From Verrucomicrobiota bacterium (GTDB lineage Bacteria > Verrucomicrobiota > Verrucomicrobiia > Limisphaerales > J093): a stretch of DNA of 64,000 bases. Location of the stretch: contig VHCO01000013.1 in NCBI GenBank assembly GCA_016871715.1, forward strand, positions 1 through 64,000, given 5' to 3'. A program made the position numbers and the translations under genes. This document shows, one piece after another, positions 37,473-47,395 of this stretch (position 1 is its first letter; every line of letters starts with the position of its first letter). Under the pieces are notes generated by a model. The model worked only from the letters and a program-made list of their open reading frames with translations, did not search any database and was not told the origin of the DNA.

Positions 37473-39074
37473 ATGTCGCTGCCCATTGCTTTTTCCCTCC
37501 GGGTCCGGCGCGCGCTCGGCGGGTCAAGCGTCTGCGCCGGCTGGATTGGCTGCCTCGGGTTAGGGTTGTGCCTCGCATCCGCGCGGGCGGACGCCAAGGC
37601 TTATTACGAGATCCAGGTGGTGGATCAGGGGACGGGGCGCGGTGTGCCCCTGGTCGAGCTGGAGACGGTGCATCGGGTCCGTTTTGTTGCCGACAACGCC
37701 GGGCGGGTGGCGCTCGCCGAACCTGGCTGGATGGGCCAGCGTGTGTTCTTCCATGTGCGCAGTCACGGCTACGAGTTTCCCAAGGACGGCTTTGGCTATG
37801 CCGGGGCGGTGGTGACACCGGTTCCGGGGGGTAAAGCGGTGATCGAGTTGAAGCGACTGAATGTGGCGGAGCGGCTTTACCGGGTGACGGGCGAAGGGCT
37901 CTACCGTGACAGCGTCCTGCTGGGTGCGCCGGTGCCGCTCGCCAAGCCGTTGGGCAGCGCGCAGGTGGTGGGGCAGGATTCGGCCTTTGCGGAGCTGTAT
38001 CGGGGCAAGGTCCATTGGTTCTGGGGCGATACCTCCCGCTTGCGGTATCCGCTGGGCCATTTCTGGATGGCGGCGGCCGTCTCCGACTTGCCCGATCAGG
38101 GCGGTCTGGACCCGGCGCTGGGCGTGGATCTCCGCTACCTCACCGACGCGGAAGGGTTCAGCCGGCCGGTCTGTCGGTTGGGCTTCGAGCGCGGTTTGAT
38201 CTGGGCTGACGCCTTCGTGGTGTTGCCCGATGAATCCGGCCGCGAACGGCTCTTTTGTCACTATGCGCACATGGAATCGCTGGCGAAGATGCTCGGCCAT
38301 GGTCTGGCTCGTTACCATGATGAGCGAGCCGAGTTCGAGCGCGTGAAGGAACTCGATCTGGCCGATCGCCACCTCTTCCCCGGGCAAGCCCACCCGCTGC
38401 GACACCGGATCGAGGGTGCGGAGTATCTCTACCTAGGCGAAGTCTTCCCCAACGTGCGTGTGCGCGCCGAGCTCAGTCACTTCCTCGATCCGGCCCGGTA
38501 CGAAGCTTGGACATGCCTGGCGCCGGGACCGGTCGAGACCGCGGCCGTGTTGCGGGATGCGGCGGGCGGGGTCCGATATGTTTGGCGACCGCGCGGGGTC
38601 CCGGTCGATGGGGCGCGCGAGCACCAGCTCGTCCGGGCCGGTCGGTTGAAGCTCGCTGAGGCGCGCCACCTACCGGTGGATGTGGACTCGGGCCAGCCGG
38701 TGGTCTTGCACCGGGGCACGGTGCGTTGGAACGAGTATCGGCGGGCTTGGGTGTTGATCGGGACCCAAGGGGGCGGCAGTTCGTATCTCGGCGAGGTTTG
38801 GTATGCGGAGGCGCCCGACCCCACGGGGCCGTGGCGGCGGGCGAAGAAGATCGTGACCCACGACCGTTACAGCTTTTACAACCCGGTGCATCATTCCTTC
38901 TTCGATCAAGACCAGGGCCGCTTGATCTACTTCGAAGGGACGTACGCCAACACCTTTTCTGGAAACCCCGACGCCACGCCGCGCTACGACTATAACCAGA
39001 TCATGTACCGCTTGGACCTGAGCGACGCGAGGCTGCGGCCGGCGCAGGCCAAATCCGACGGCCCGGGTGACTAA
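37473..39074 (+). CDS. Exported hypothetical protein
   Basis: Signal peptide; 533 aa; 'ELYRGKVHWFWGDTSRLRYPLGHFWMAAAVSDLP'. Confidence 0.8.
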   Translation: MSLPIAFSLRVRRALGGSSVCAGWIGCLGLGLCLASARADAKAYYEIQVVDQGTGRGVPLVELETVHRVRFVADNAGRVALAEPGWMGQRVFFHVRSHGYEFPKDGFGYAGAVVTPVPGGKAVIELKRLNVAERLYRVTGEGLYRDSVLLGAPVPLAKPLGSAQVVGQDSAFAELYRGKVHWFWGDTSRLRYPLGHFWMAAAVSDLPDQGGLDPALGVDLRYLTDAEGFSRPVCRLGFERGLIWADAFVVLPDESGRERLFCHYAHMESLAKMLGHGLARYHDERAEFERVKELDLADRHLFPGQAHPLRHRIEGAEYLYLGEVFPNVRVRAELSHFLDPARYEAWTCLAPGPVETAAVLRDAAGGVRYVWRPRGVPVDGAREHQLVRAGRLKLAEARHLPVDVDSGQPVVLHRGTVRWNEYRRAWVLIGTQGGGSSYLGEVWYAEAPDPTGPWRRAKKIVTHDRYSFYNPVHHSFFDQDQGRLIYFEGTYANTFSGNPDATPRYDYNQIMYRLDLSDARLRPAQAKSDGPGD

Positions 39075-39141
39075 CGGTACGGGCATGGTTGTCGCTGGCC
39101 TCTAGCGATGCGGGCATCGTTTTGGCCGGGGTCGGCCCGGT

Positions 39142-39903
39142 TCAGGGCGCCACCTCCTCGTTCGCCCCGGCGGGCCATTGATCCAGCGGCTCCCATCCCA
39201 GGAGTTGGCGGGCCGGCTCGAGATCGAAGATGGCGCGATGCACGGGTCGGCTCGCCACAAACAGGACCGAGTAGCCGGGGGCCAGTGAGGCCTCGATGGC
39301 GCGGACAAAGAACCGACCCGCATCGGCTGGGCTCAGGTAGACATCCGGTCCATGGGCCGTCGCCGCCAATTCGGCGGCGTGTTCAGCCGTGCGCGGGCAC
39401 CAGCCAAGCCGCAGCGCCAGCACGCACATTGCGGAGTTGCGCGCGTAGGCTTTGCCTCCCGCCTCCAGGAAGATCTTGCCGGCCGCGTACCAGTGCTTCG
39501 GGGTGTAGAGGTCCTGGGCGCGGATGGGCCAGGGGCCTTCGAGGAGTTGCCACCAGTTCACTTGGCCGGTGCTAGCCAGGAGCAGGCGCCGAACGCCCTG
39601 GAGCCGGGCAGCCTCGAAGACATTGTAGCCGCCGAGCAGGTTGCTGGGCATGAGTTGCTCGCGGAAGTCAGCTTCATCGGGCTCGCCACCCAAGTGAATA
39701 ATCGCCGCGACGCCCGCGGCCGCTTGCTGCACCGCTTCGCCTTGGGCCAGATCGCCGACGACGAAACCGCTCGTGCCCGGTGTGGGCCGCCGATCGAAAC
39801 CGCGCACGCGCCAGCCGGCAGCCACCAAGGCCGACACGGCGGCGCGCCCAAGGCGGCCCGCCGATCCGGTCACCAAAATCGGAGCCTGACGGTCCAGATT
39901 CAC
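39142..39903 (-). CDS. NAD-dependent epimerase/dehydratase
   Basis: 'PILVTGSAGRLGRAAVSALVAAGWRVRGFDRRP', 'IIHLGGEPDEADFREQLMPSNLLGGYNVFEAAR', 'YAAGK'. Confidence 0.9.
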   Translation of the reverse strand: MNLDRQAPILVTGSAGRLGRAAVSALVAAGWRVRGFDRRPTPGTSGFVVGDLAQGEAVQQAAAGVAAIIHLGGEPDEADFREQLMPSNLLGGYNVFEAARLQGVRRLLLASTGQVNWWQLLEGPWPIRAQDLYTPKHWYAAGKIFLEAGGKAYARNSAMCVLALRLGWCPRTAEHAAELAATAHGPDVYLSPADAGRFFVRAIEASLAPGYSVLFVASRPVHRAIFDLEPARQLLGWEPLDQWPAGANEEVAP

Positions 39904-40095
39904 CCGGGACCATTAGGGCATCGGCCGCGGCCCGACAAGGGCGGAATCCGGCTCGTGTCGCAGCGGCTGGCTTTCTGGCAGTCCTCCGGTGTCCCGGGCG
40001 GCAAACTGTCCGCCGTCGACGGCGCGCCTCGCCGGCCCTGGGGACGAGCACCGTGCCTGAGCTGGCCTCGATCACCGACTGGTGCGCGCGCCGGT

Positions 40096-41622
40096 TTACT
40101 GGGCAGGCTCGCGGGCCAACTGTCGCAGCATCTCGATTAACTCGTCCACCAGGCGCTCGCCGGTGCCCGGTTCGGCATAGCTATGGAGCCCTGTCCAGAC
40201 CTGATAGCCGCCGAGCTTGTGCCCAGCGAGGTCGGGCAGGTAACCGATCCAGTCGTTCGCCAACTCGGCGATGTAAGTGTGGCGGAAGGGCGAGCGATTC
40301 TTGAGGTCCAGGCCAAGTTGGGTAAACAATTCGGCCGGCACACCCACCAGCGCAATATCCCCCAGGAGCAGCGCCTGGAGCCAGGTCTCGCGCTCCTGAC
40401 CGCGCTGGGGCCCCAACTTCCGCCGCATATCGCGAAACACCTCGACGACCGTATCGCCATGGGCTCCGACATACTTGCGGCAATAGCGGCGGACCGCCTT
40501 GTCCTCGCGCGCCTCGTCGAACTGGCGCACCCGGAACTGGAAGGGGCGTTTGAGCGCGGCGAGGCGCGGGACTGGCCGGGGCTGGGCGTGGCGCAGGGCT
40601 GCGAGCACGGCCTCTTGGATGCGCTCCGTCGCTTCCTCTCCGGAGAGCGTCAGGTTGTGGGTCGACCCGGAGGCGCCCTGGAGGAAACAAACCCTGCCCC
40701 CCTGGTCGAGTTCGAGGGCTTGTGCGGCCAGGCCATAGAAGCTGGGCGAGCGGCGGCCCGGCTGCCGGGTGCCGATCGAGTGGGTCGAATGGTTGAAGAG
40801 CAGAGCGCGCAGTCGATCGTCGGCGCCGCGGAAGGCGAGCACGGGCAACTCGGGATCGAAGGGGCCGGTCGGGCGCACAAAAGCGTCTCGCGGGCCCACC
40901 CAGTAGATCTGGCCGTCTTCGAGCAGGACGCGGCTATTCTGCCCCACCGTTTCCTCCCGACCGAGGTGGAAGAAGAGGCGACAACCCTCGGGCGAAAGAG
41001 CTGCATGGGCCTCCTGCACGGCCTGCACGATGCCCCGCTGCACCGCCCGGCAAAAAGTCTCGTCGCGGCCGTACCCGTGCACGGCCATGGTGCTGGGGGC
41101 GTGGTGTGTGTGGGTGCAATGGATGAGGATGTGGGCTGCGGGGATGCCCGTCGTACGTTCGAGTTCCGCCACCACCGGATCGAGCAAGTCCCGAGTGATC
41201 ATCAGAATATCACAGGCCACCACCGCGAACGTGCCGAAGGGCGCCTGTTCGAGCACCACCGCCACGGCGCGCAGCTTGCCTTCTTGGCCCTTGGCTTGCC
41301 CGGCGGTGATGCCGCCCGCGATGGTCATCTCGTCGTGAGCTTCGAACTCAGCGACGCCGGTGCCCACGCGGAGGATGGGGCTGCTGGTTGGGCGTTGGAG
41401 GGGCCGTGCTGCCTCGACCGCGGGTGCGGCGGGGCCGGCCCAGGCGTGACTGATGCAGAGCGCGGTCCACAGGGCGGCTCGAGCTAGCCGCGGCCCTCCG
41501 ATGGGCTCGCCCGCCAGACCCGGGCGGGGGGCCGGCGTGGGTCTAGGTCGGGGCCGGACCAGGTGGTCGAGGCAAGCGACGGACCGGCGCGGTGGCAGGG
41601 ACCTCGAGTTGGGAGCGTGCAT
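40096..41622 (-). CDS. Neutral/alkaline ceramidase-superfamily-like exported hydrolase
   Basis: 'VGTGVAEF', 'VACDILMITRDLLDPVVAELERTTGIPAAHILIHCTHTHHAPST', 'LLFNHSTHSIGT'. Confidence 0.65.
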   Translation of the reverse strand: MHAPNSRSLPPRRSVACLDHLVRPRPRPTPAPRPGLAGEPIGGPRLARAALWTALCISHAWAGPAAPAVEAARPLQRPTSSPILRVGTGVAEFEAHDEMTIAGGITAGQAKGQEGKLRAVAVVLEQAPFGTFAVVACDILMITRDLLDPVVAELERTTGIPAAHILIHCTHTHHAPSTMAVHGYGRDETFCRAVQRGIVQAVQEAHAALSPEGCRLFFHLGREETVGQNSRVLLEDGQIYWVGPRDAFVRPTGPFDPELPVLAFRGADDRLRALLFNHSTHSIGTRQPGRRSPSFYGLAAQALELDQGGRVCFLQGASGSTHNLTLSGEEATERIQEAVLAALRHAQPRPVPRLAALKRPFQFRVRQFDEAREDKAVRRYCRKYVGAHGDTVVEVFRDMRRKLGPQRGQERETWLQALLLGDIALVGVPAELFTQLGLDLKNRSPFRHTYIAELANDWIGYLPDLAGHKLGGYQVWTGLHSYAEPGTGERLVDELIEMLRQLAREPAQ

Positions 41623-41879
41623 GGGCGACAGCATGAGGCACATCCGGTTCTTTGCCAAGCCGCCTGTCCCGCTGCCTTCCACTTGGCATGCAAACAGAGT
41701 TGCCTCAGAGCCAGCGCCCGTGGATGATCTGGGTTTCTGGCTTGGGCGTGGCCTCGGCGGGCCGGGGCAACTGGCCTGCGTGGTGTGCGCGGGTTCGAGG
41801 GCGCCGGCTGGAGCACGGCGCGCCTGTCGGTTGAATAAGGCGGGGTGCCGGTGGGCGGCAGGGCAAATGGAATGACGTA

Positions 41880-42998
41880 ATGCAAACTCGACGAACCGGC
41901 AAGGCCGTGGGCGGCCTCCAAGTGATTCGCCTGCCGAACGGCGATTTCCAGGAGGTGTTTCTTAACATCCCGGCCATTGGGTTCGAGGATCCGACCAGCC
42001 TCTTCCAACGCTTGTACGATTACCTGGCCGATCACCCCCGGCTACGCATCGTGCGGCAGGACGTGTTTGGCGTCGTCAACGATCCGGTTCACGTCAAGCA
42101 CACGAAGGCTTACCGGTTGAACGGCGTCGAGTGGCCGGTCACTTGGGTCGAGGAGGGCAACGGCGGCGGTTGCCCCGTGGCCGGGATCCAGGTGCATGCG
42201 GTCTCGGGGGTCACGGTGCAGCCCGTGCAGGTGGACGGCCGGACGATCGGCACCGCGTTCGAGAATGCGGCCGCGCGCTACTGTGTGTTGGGCGGCATTC
42301 GTTCCGAGAACGCCGAGGAACCTCGGGGCGAGCAGGCCTGGGAGACCCTCGAGATCATGGAGCAAGCGCTCGGGTTAGTGGGCTTGGATTTCTCGCATGT
42401 CTGCCGCACCTGGTTTTACCTGGACGACATCCTCGAGTGGTACGACGAATTCAACCGCGTGCGCAACGAGTTCTTCCGCGAGCGCGGCGTCTTCGATCGG
42501 TTGGTGCCGGCCAGCACGGGGGTGGGTGGGGGCAACTCCGCCGGGACAGCCGTCGTGGCGGACCTGTTGGCCATCCAACCGAAGCACCCTGCGGTGCGGC
42601 TGCGCATGGTGCCCTCGCCGCTCCAATGCCCCGCGCTCGAATACGGCAGTTCGTTCAGTCGGGCGGTCGAGTTCATCATGCCGCGGCAACGCCGGCTCTA
42701 CGTGTCCGGGACCGCGAGCATCGCTCCCGACGGCCGCACCTTGCATGTGGGCGATGTGGCCAAGCAGGTCAAACTGACCATGGAGGTTGTGGCCGGCATC
42801 TTGAACTCGTGCCAGATGGGTTGGGAGCACATCACTCGCGCCATCGCGTATTTCAAACACGCCGAAGACGCCCCGGTCTTCAGCCAGTATTGCGCGCAGC
42901 AGCGGCTGCCGAACCTGCCGGTGATCGTGGCCAAGAACGATGTCTGCCGCGACGATCTTCTGTTCGAGATCGAAGTGGACGCTGCCTGCCTGGAGTGA
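41880..42998 (+). CDS. RidA/YjgF-family two-domain protein
   Basis: C-terminal half: 'RRLYVSGTASIAPDGRTLHVGDVAKQVKLTMEVVAGILNSCQMGWEHITRAIAYFKH'; N-terminal extension. Confidence 0.7.
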   Translation: MQTRRTGKAVGGLQVIRLPNGDFQEVFLNIPAIGFEDPTSLFQRLYDYLADHPRLRIVRQDVFGVVNDPVHVKHTKAYRLNGVEWPVTWVEEGNGGGCPVAGIQVHAVSGVTVQPVQVDGRTIGTAFENAAARYCVLGGIRSENAEEPRGEQAWETLEIMEQALGLVGLDFSHVCRTWFYLDDILEWYDEFNRVRNEFFRERGVFDRLVPASTGVGGGNSAGTAVVADLLAIQPKHPAVRLRMVPSPLQCPALEYGSSFSRAVEFIMPRQRRLYVSGTASIAPDGRTLHVGDVAKQVKLTMEVVAGILNSCQMGWEHITRAIAYFKHAEDAPVFSQYCAQQRLPNLPVIVAKNDVCRDDLLFEIEVDAACLE

Positions 42999-43058
42999 CG
43001 CGACGCCGGCGGCGGGGGCACCCCTCGGCGCGGCGGGGCCGACCCACCGGGCGCGGCG

Positions 43059-44039
43059 TTAGTCGGCGCCGTGTTGCTTGAGCACATCGGCGATTCGCAC
43101 CGGCCGGCCGCCTTGGCGCTTGCTTTCGTCGGCCGCCTCCATGAACGCGAACAGCTCGATGGTCTCCTCCGGCGAGACGGGCGCCACGCCCGATTGAAAG
43201 AACTTCATCACCTCGCGGATTAACGGTGCGTAACCGCCGCCCGGCTTTTGATCGAGGACGGCCTTGGTGCCAAAGAGCGTCACCCGATAAGGCGCGCTCG
43301 CGTTCCGAATCCCAATCATCGTCCCCACTTTACCGTCCGCCCACCGCCCCGTGACCACGTCCGTGTTCGGCGTCGCCGTCCGCACGACGCTCTCACATCC
43401 GGTTCCCAACGCGGTGTAGAGGGCCTCCGCCGCATGCACACCGTACCAGAACAAGTCCGGATGATGGGGTTCGAGGGCGCACGGACCGGTCGAGACTGCA
43501 CCGCGGACATCGCCCACGTTCGCTTGCTTGAGTTCGACCAAGCCTGGGTAATAACGCAACGAAGAGGAGCTGAAGCACGGCACGCCCAGTTCACTCGCCA
43601 GTCGGTAGATGGCGATGGCATCGCGCAGCGACCCCGCCACGGGCTTGTCGATGAACACCGGTTTGCGGGCGCGCAACACCGGCTTGACCTGTTCGAGGTG
43701 CGGCCGCCCGTCGACGCTCTCGAGCATCACGACGTCCACCTCGGCACAGAGCGCCTCGATCGAGTCCAGGATCTTGACCCCATACTGCTCCTGAAGCTGA
43801 CGGGTGTAACCATCGACGCGCGACCAGCTCGACTCGAGGTCGGGGCTACCGCCTTTAAAGGCAGCCACCACCCGTCCGCCCGGCACATGATTGCGGTCGT
43901 TGGCATCGTTCAACAGCTTGGTGAACGCGATCGCGTGCGAGGTGTCCAGCCCGATCATCCCAATCCGCAGCTCCGCCCCCTGAGCCAAGAGTCCGCTGGC
44001 CAGGAGGCCCGTCATCCAGTTCATCGAGAATCGTTTCAT
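43059..44039 (-). CDS. Gfo/Idh/MocA-family oxidoreductase with probable signal peptide
   Basis: 'LRIGMIGLDTSHAIAFTKLLND', 'VLRARKPVFIDKPVAGSLRDAIAIYRLASELGVPCFSSSSLRYYP'; N-term MKRFSMNWMTGLLASGLLAQGAE. Confidence 0.85.
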   Translation of the reverse strand: MKRFSMNWMTGLLASGLLAQGAELRIGMIGLDTSHAIAFTKLLNDANDRNHVPGGRVVAAFKGGSPDLESSWSRVDGYTRQLQEQYGVKILDSIEALCAEVDVVMLESVDGRPHLEQVKPVLRARKPVFIDKPVAGSLRDAIAIYRLASELGVPCFSSSSLRYYPGLVELKQANVGDVRGAVSTGPCALEPHHPDLFWYGVHAAEALYTALGTGCESVVRTATPNTDVVTGRWADGKVGTMIGIRNASAPYRVTLFGTKAVLDQKPGGGYAPLIREVMKFFQSGVAPVSPEETIELFAFMEAADESKRQGGRPVRIADVLKQHGAD

Positions 44040-44368
44040 GAAGTGTGTTCCAGTCCGGCGCTGGCGATCCAACGTCCCAGCGCCAGCACACTCTAGTCCG
44101 GCGCCCCAGCCGGAGCAATGCCGGAACCAAGACGGCGCGCAGTTGGGTGTTTTTCCGAGCCTGTGCCTGTTGGACCTCCGGAGGCTTGAACCCTTGCTAC
44201 GCCCTTGCGCCGATCACAGCGAAGCGGACTGGAGTCCGCGCTCCGGAAGCCGCGGCGATGCGGCACGTAACGGTGCTCGACCGAGTTCGAGAGAACCGAG
44301 GTAGGGCCGCCGCGGAGCGACTCTGGCCTCGACACGCGGGTGCCAAGTTCCAAGACTGCGCTCCATAC

Positions 44369-45514
44369 ATGGCGCGTGTTGTCCTCGATCAAGTCAGTAA
44401 GGTGTTTCCGGGGCCGAAGGGTGAGCTGTTGGCGGCGGTGAACGCGGTGAGTTTGACGGTTGAGGACAAGGAACTCGTGGTGTTGGTGGGACCGTCCGGG
44501 GCCGGTAAGTCGACCTTGCTGCGCCTCATTGCCGGACTCGAGGTCGCCACGGCGGGCACGATCGCCATTGATGGGTGCGTGGTTAACCAGGTTCCGCCCC
44601 AAGACCGCGATGTCGCCATGGTCTTCCAGCACCACGCCCTTTATCCCCACCTGACCGTGTACGGGAACCTCGCCCTTGGTCTGCACTTGCGGAGGGTCCC
44701 CAAGGCGGAGGCGGACCGGCGCGTGCGCACGACGGCGGAATGGCTGGGTTTGACCCCTCTGTTGGAGCGGATGCCGTCGGCGCTATCGGGTGGGGAACGC
44801 CAACGGGTGGCCCTCGGCCGAGCCTTGGTGCGGCAGCCCAAGGTCTTTCTGCTGGACGAGCCTTTGTCCCACCTTGACGCCCCGCTGCGCGCCCAACTGC
44901 GGGCGGACCTCAAGCGGTTGCAGGCGCGTCTAGGCGCGACCGTGGTCTACGTGACCCATGACCAGGCCGAAGCCCTGGCCCTGGGCGAGCGCCTGGTCGT
45001 CCTGCGGGATGGCCAGATCCAACAGGCCGCCGACCCCCTGACCCTCTATCGCCGGCCCGCCAACCGGTTTGTTGCTGGGTTCATCGGATCGCCTCCGATG
45101 AACTTCCTCCGTGGGCGACTCGAACCTCGCGGCGAGACGCTCGAGGTTCGGCTTTGCGCTGCAGCCGGCTCGCCCTCGCCTTTCGCTTTGGCGATCGCGG
45201 CGACACGGGCGGCTGTCCTCGAGGGCGCGGCCGGCCGAGACGTCATCGTGGGCATTCGGCCGGAGGACGTGCGTTTGCAGCCCCACCCCGCTACCAACGC
45301 GGCTACCCCGTCGGTGCTGACCGGCACGGTGGACCTGGTCGAGGCCGCCGGCGCGGAGGCTCATGTGCACGTGCGAGTGTTGGGCCAGGCGATTGTGGCA
45401 CGCGTGCCGAGCGATTCGCCAGCTCGACCGGGGCAAGTCGTGGCGGTCGAGTTCGCCGCTGCCCACGCCAGGTTGTTCGACCCGGCGTCGGCTTCTGGTG
45501 TCGCGCTCGGGTAA
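44369..45514 (+). CDS. ABC transporter ATP-binding protein (MalK/UgpC type)
   Basis: 'VLVGPSGAGKSTLLRLIAGLE', 'LSGGERQRVALGRALVRQPKVFLLDEPLSHLDAPLRAQLRADLKRL', C-terminal 'VIVGIRPEDV' TOBE region. Confidence 0.93.
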   Translation: MARVVLDQVSKVFPGPKGELLAAVNAVSLTVEDKELVVLVGPSGAGKSTLLRLIAGLEVATAGTIAIDGCVVNQVPPQDRDVAMVFQHHALYPHLTVYGNLALGLHLRRVPKAEADRRVRTTAEWLGLTPLLERMPSALSGGERQRVALGRALVRQPKVFLLDEPLSHLDAPLRAQLRADLKRLQARLGATVVYVTHDQAEALALGERLVVLRDGQIQQAADPLTLYRRPANRFVAGFIGSPPMNFLRGRLEPRGETLEVRLCAAAGSPSPFALAIAATRAAVLEGAAGRDVIVGIRPEDVRLQPHPATNAATPSVLTGTVDLVEAAGAEAHVHVRVLGQAIVARVPSDSPARPGQVVAVEFAAAHARLFDPASASGVALG

Positions 45515-45632
45515 AGCGCACTTCGTCAGGCCGCGCGAGTCCTGATCGCGATGGAGCGCGGTCCATCACGTCCACCCAGCGGGTCTGAGGACGCGCGCCC
45601 CGGCCGGTGCCTGCCGGATTTCATCCAGCGCA

Positions 45633-47279
45633 GTGCGTGGCACGCGCCTCGTAAAGGAGTCCGGCAGGAGAGGAAGGACTTTCCTTTTTGTCGATTTGGT
45701 GTATGGGATGGTCCAGACACACCGATTACCCATGCACGGCTTGCTAGACTCACTGCGCCTTTCCACACCGGGATGCCCGGGCCTGTGGACCTACTGGAAC
45801 CTGCGCTTGGCGAAAGGCTTCGCCGCACCCGGCATCGTCAGCAGGCTTTCGTCGGTGCTGGGCATGGCCGCAACGCTGGTGGCGGCCGAGCCGCTCGAAT
45901 TGGGGACGCGACGCGAGTTGTTCGTCGACCGGTTTCTGATCGAGCGCTTGGAAGGGGCCGAGTTGCGGCTGCACCACCCGCAACCGGCGGGAATCGTGTT
46001 TCGGTTCGACCAGCCGTGGGAGGGGATTGTCAGCGGTTACGTCACGGTCCTCCACGAGCCTGGCAAGTTCCACCTCTACTACCGAGGCCGGCCAACGGCC
46101 TCCCAGCGGGATGCCTCAGCCGAGGCGCGGGAGGTTGCTTGCTACGCCCAGAGCGCAGATGGGATCTACTGGACGCGGCCCGACCTCGGGCTATTTGAAG
46201 TGCACGGAACGCGTCGTAACAACGTGATTCTCACCGAACCCAAGAGCGTCACGCACAACTTCTGCCCGTTCCTGGACACGCGCCCCGGCGTGCCCGCTGC
46301 CGAGCGGTTCAAGGGAGTTGGGGGGACGGGGGCCGGCGGCTTGTTCGGGTTCCTTTCGTCGGATGGCATCCGTTGGCGGCCGGCTACCGAGCGGGCCTTG
46401 ATCACGCAGGGGGCGTTCGACTCGCAGAACGTGGTCTTCTGGTCGGCTGCGGAAGAGCGGTACCTGTGCTATTTCAGGACTTGGAAGAACCAGGCGCGCT
46501 GGATCGCGCGCAGCACCTCGACCAACTTCCTGGACTGGACTGAGCCGGTCGACATGTCGTTCGGCGACGCTCCCATCGAGCATCTGTACATCAACCAGAC
46601 GCAGCCCTATTTCCGCGCGCCGCAGATCTACTTAGCCACGGCCGCGCGGTTCAACCCCGGTCGCCGCGCGCTCACCGACGAGCAGGTTGCGGCGCTGGAC
46701 CTGGACCACCCGCGCAACTACGCCGGCCTCAAAGGCGATTGCTCGGATGCGGTCCTACTCTCCAGCCGGGGCGGGCACGTCTATGAGCGGACCTTCCTCG
46801 AGAGCTTTGTGCGACCAGGATTGGATCTGCGCAACTGGGGTGCCCGCGCCAACTACCCGGCCCTGGGCGTCGTACCCACCGGTCCGAGCGAGATCTCGCT
46901 ATATGTGTTGCGTCACTACGGCCAACCGACAATTCACCTGGAGCGCTTGACGCTGCGCCCGGATGGGTTCGCTTCCGTTCAAGCCTCGTACCGGGGGGGT
47001 GAGCTCCTGACCAAAGCGGTGCGGTTTTCGGGCCAAGACCTCGAACTCAATTGCTCGACCTCAGCCGCCGGCGGCTTGCGCGTCGAGGTTCTCGAGCCGA
47101 GTGGCACGCCCATCCCCGGCTACCGGATTGAAGATTGCCCGGAAATCATCGGCGATCAACTGGACCGGGTGGTCCGTTGGCAGGGTGGCCACAGCGTGCG
47201 GCCTTTGGCCGGTCGGCCGGTTCGCCTCCGCATCGTTCTCAAGGATGCCGACCTGTATTCACTGCGATTCCGTGACTGA
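45633..47279 (+). CDS. Exported glycosidase-like five-bladed propeller protein (GH32/43-like fold)
   Basis: 'LFVDRFLIERLEGAELRLHHPQPAG', 'SGYVTVLHEPGKFHLYYRGRP', 'ACYAQSADGIYWTRPDLGLFE'; start uncertain. Confidence 0.65.
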   Translation: MRGTRLVKESGRRGRTFLFVDLVYGMVQTHRLPMHGLLDSLRLSTPGCPGLWTYWNLRLAKGFAAPGIVSRLSSVLGMAATLVAAEPLELGTRRELFVDRFLIERLEGAELRLHHPQPAGIVFRFDQPWEGIVSGYVTVLHEPGKFHLYYRGRPTASQRDASAEAREVACYAQSADGIYWTRPDLGLFEVHGTRRNNVILTEPKSVTHNFCPFLDTRPGVPAAERFKGVGGTGAGGLFGFLSSDGIRWRPATERALITQGAFDSQNVVFWSAAEERYLCYFRTWKNQARWIARSTSTNFLDWTEPVDMSFGDAPIEHLYINQTQPYFRAPQIYLATAARFNPGRRALTDEQVAALDLDHPRNYAGLKGDCSDAVLLSSRGGHVYERTFLESFVRPGLDLRNWGARANYPALGVVPTGPSEISLYVLRHYGQPTIHLERLTLRPDGFASVQASYRGGELLTKAVRFSGQDLELNCSTSAAGGLRVEVLEPSGTPIPGYRIEDCPEIIGDQLDRVVRWQGGHSVRPLAGRPVRLRIVLKDADLYSLRFRD

Positions 47280-47340
47280 TCGGTAGACCGCTCCAGGGAC
47301 AGTCCCGCCACCGCGCCTCCTGCCGCAGCTCCCAGAGGAC

Positions 47341-47367
47341 AAAAAGACGCGGGCACAAGCCCGCGTC
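47341..47367 (-). terminator. Rho-independent terminator for the leftward 47396-48478 gene
   Basis: On the minus strand: GACGCGGGC-TTGT-GCCCGCGTC-TTTTT. Confidence 0.85.
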
Positions 47368-47395
47368 AGGAAGAGAGACAGGGTTTCGGAAGGTC

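Noticed and set aside
40183-41487. 434-aa + strand ORF
   Set aside because: Antisense to the ceramidase-like gene
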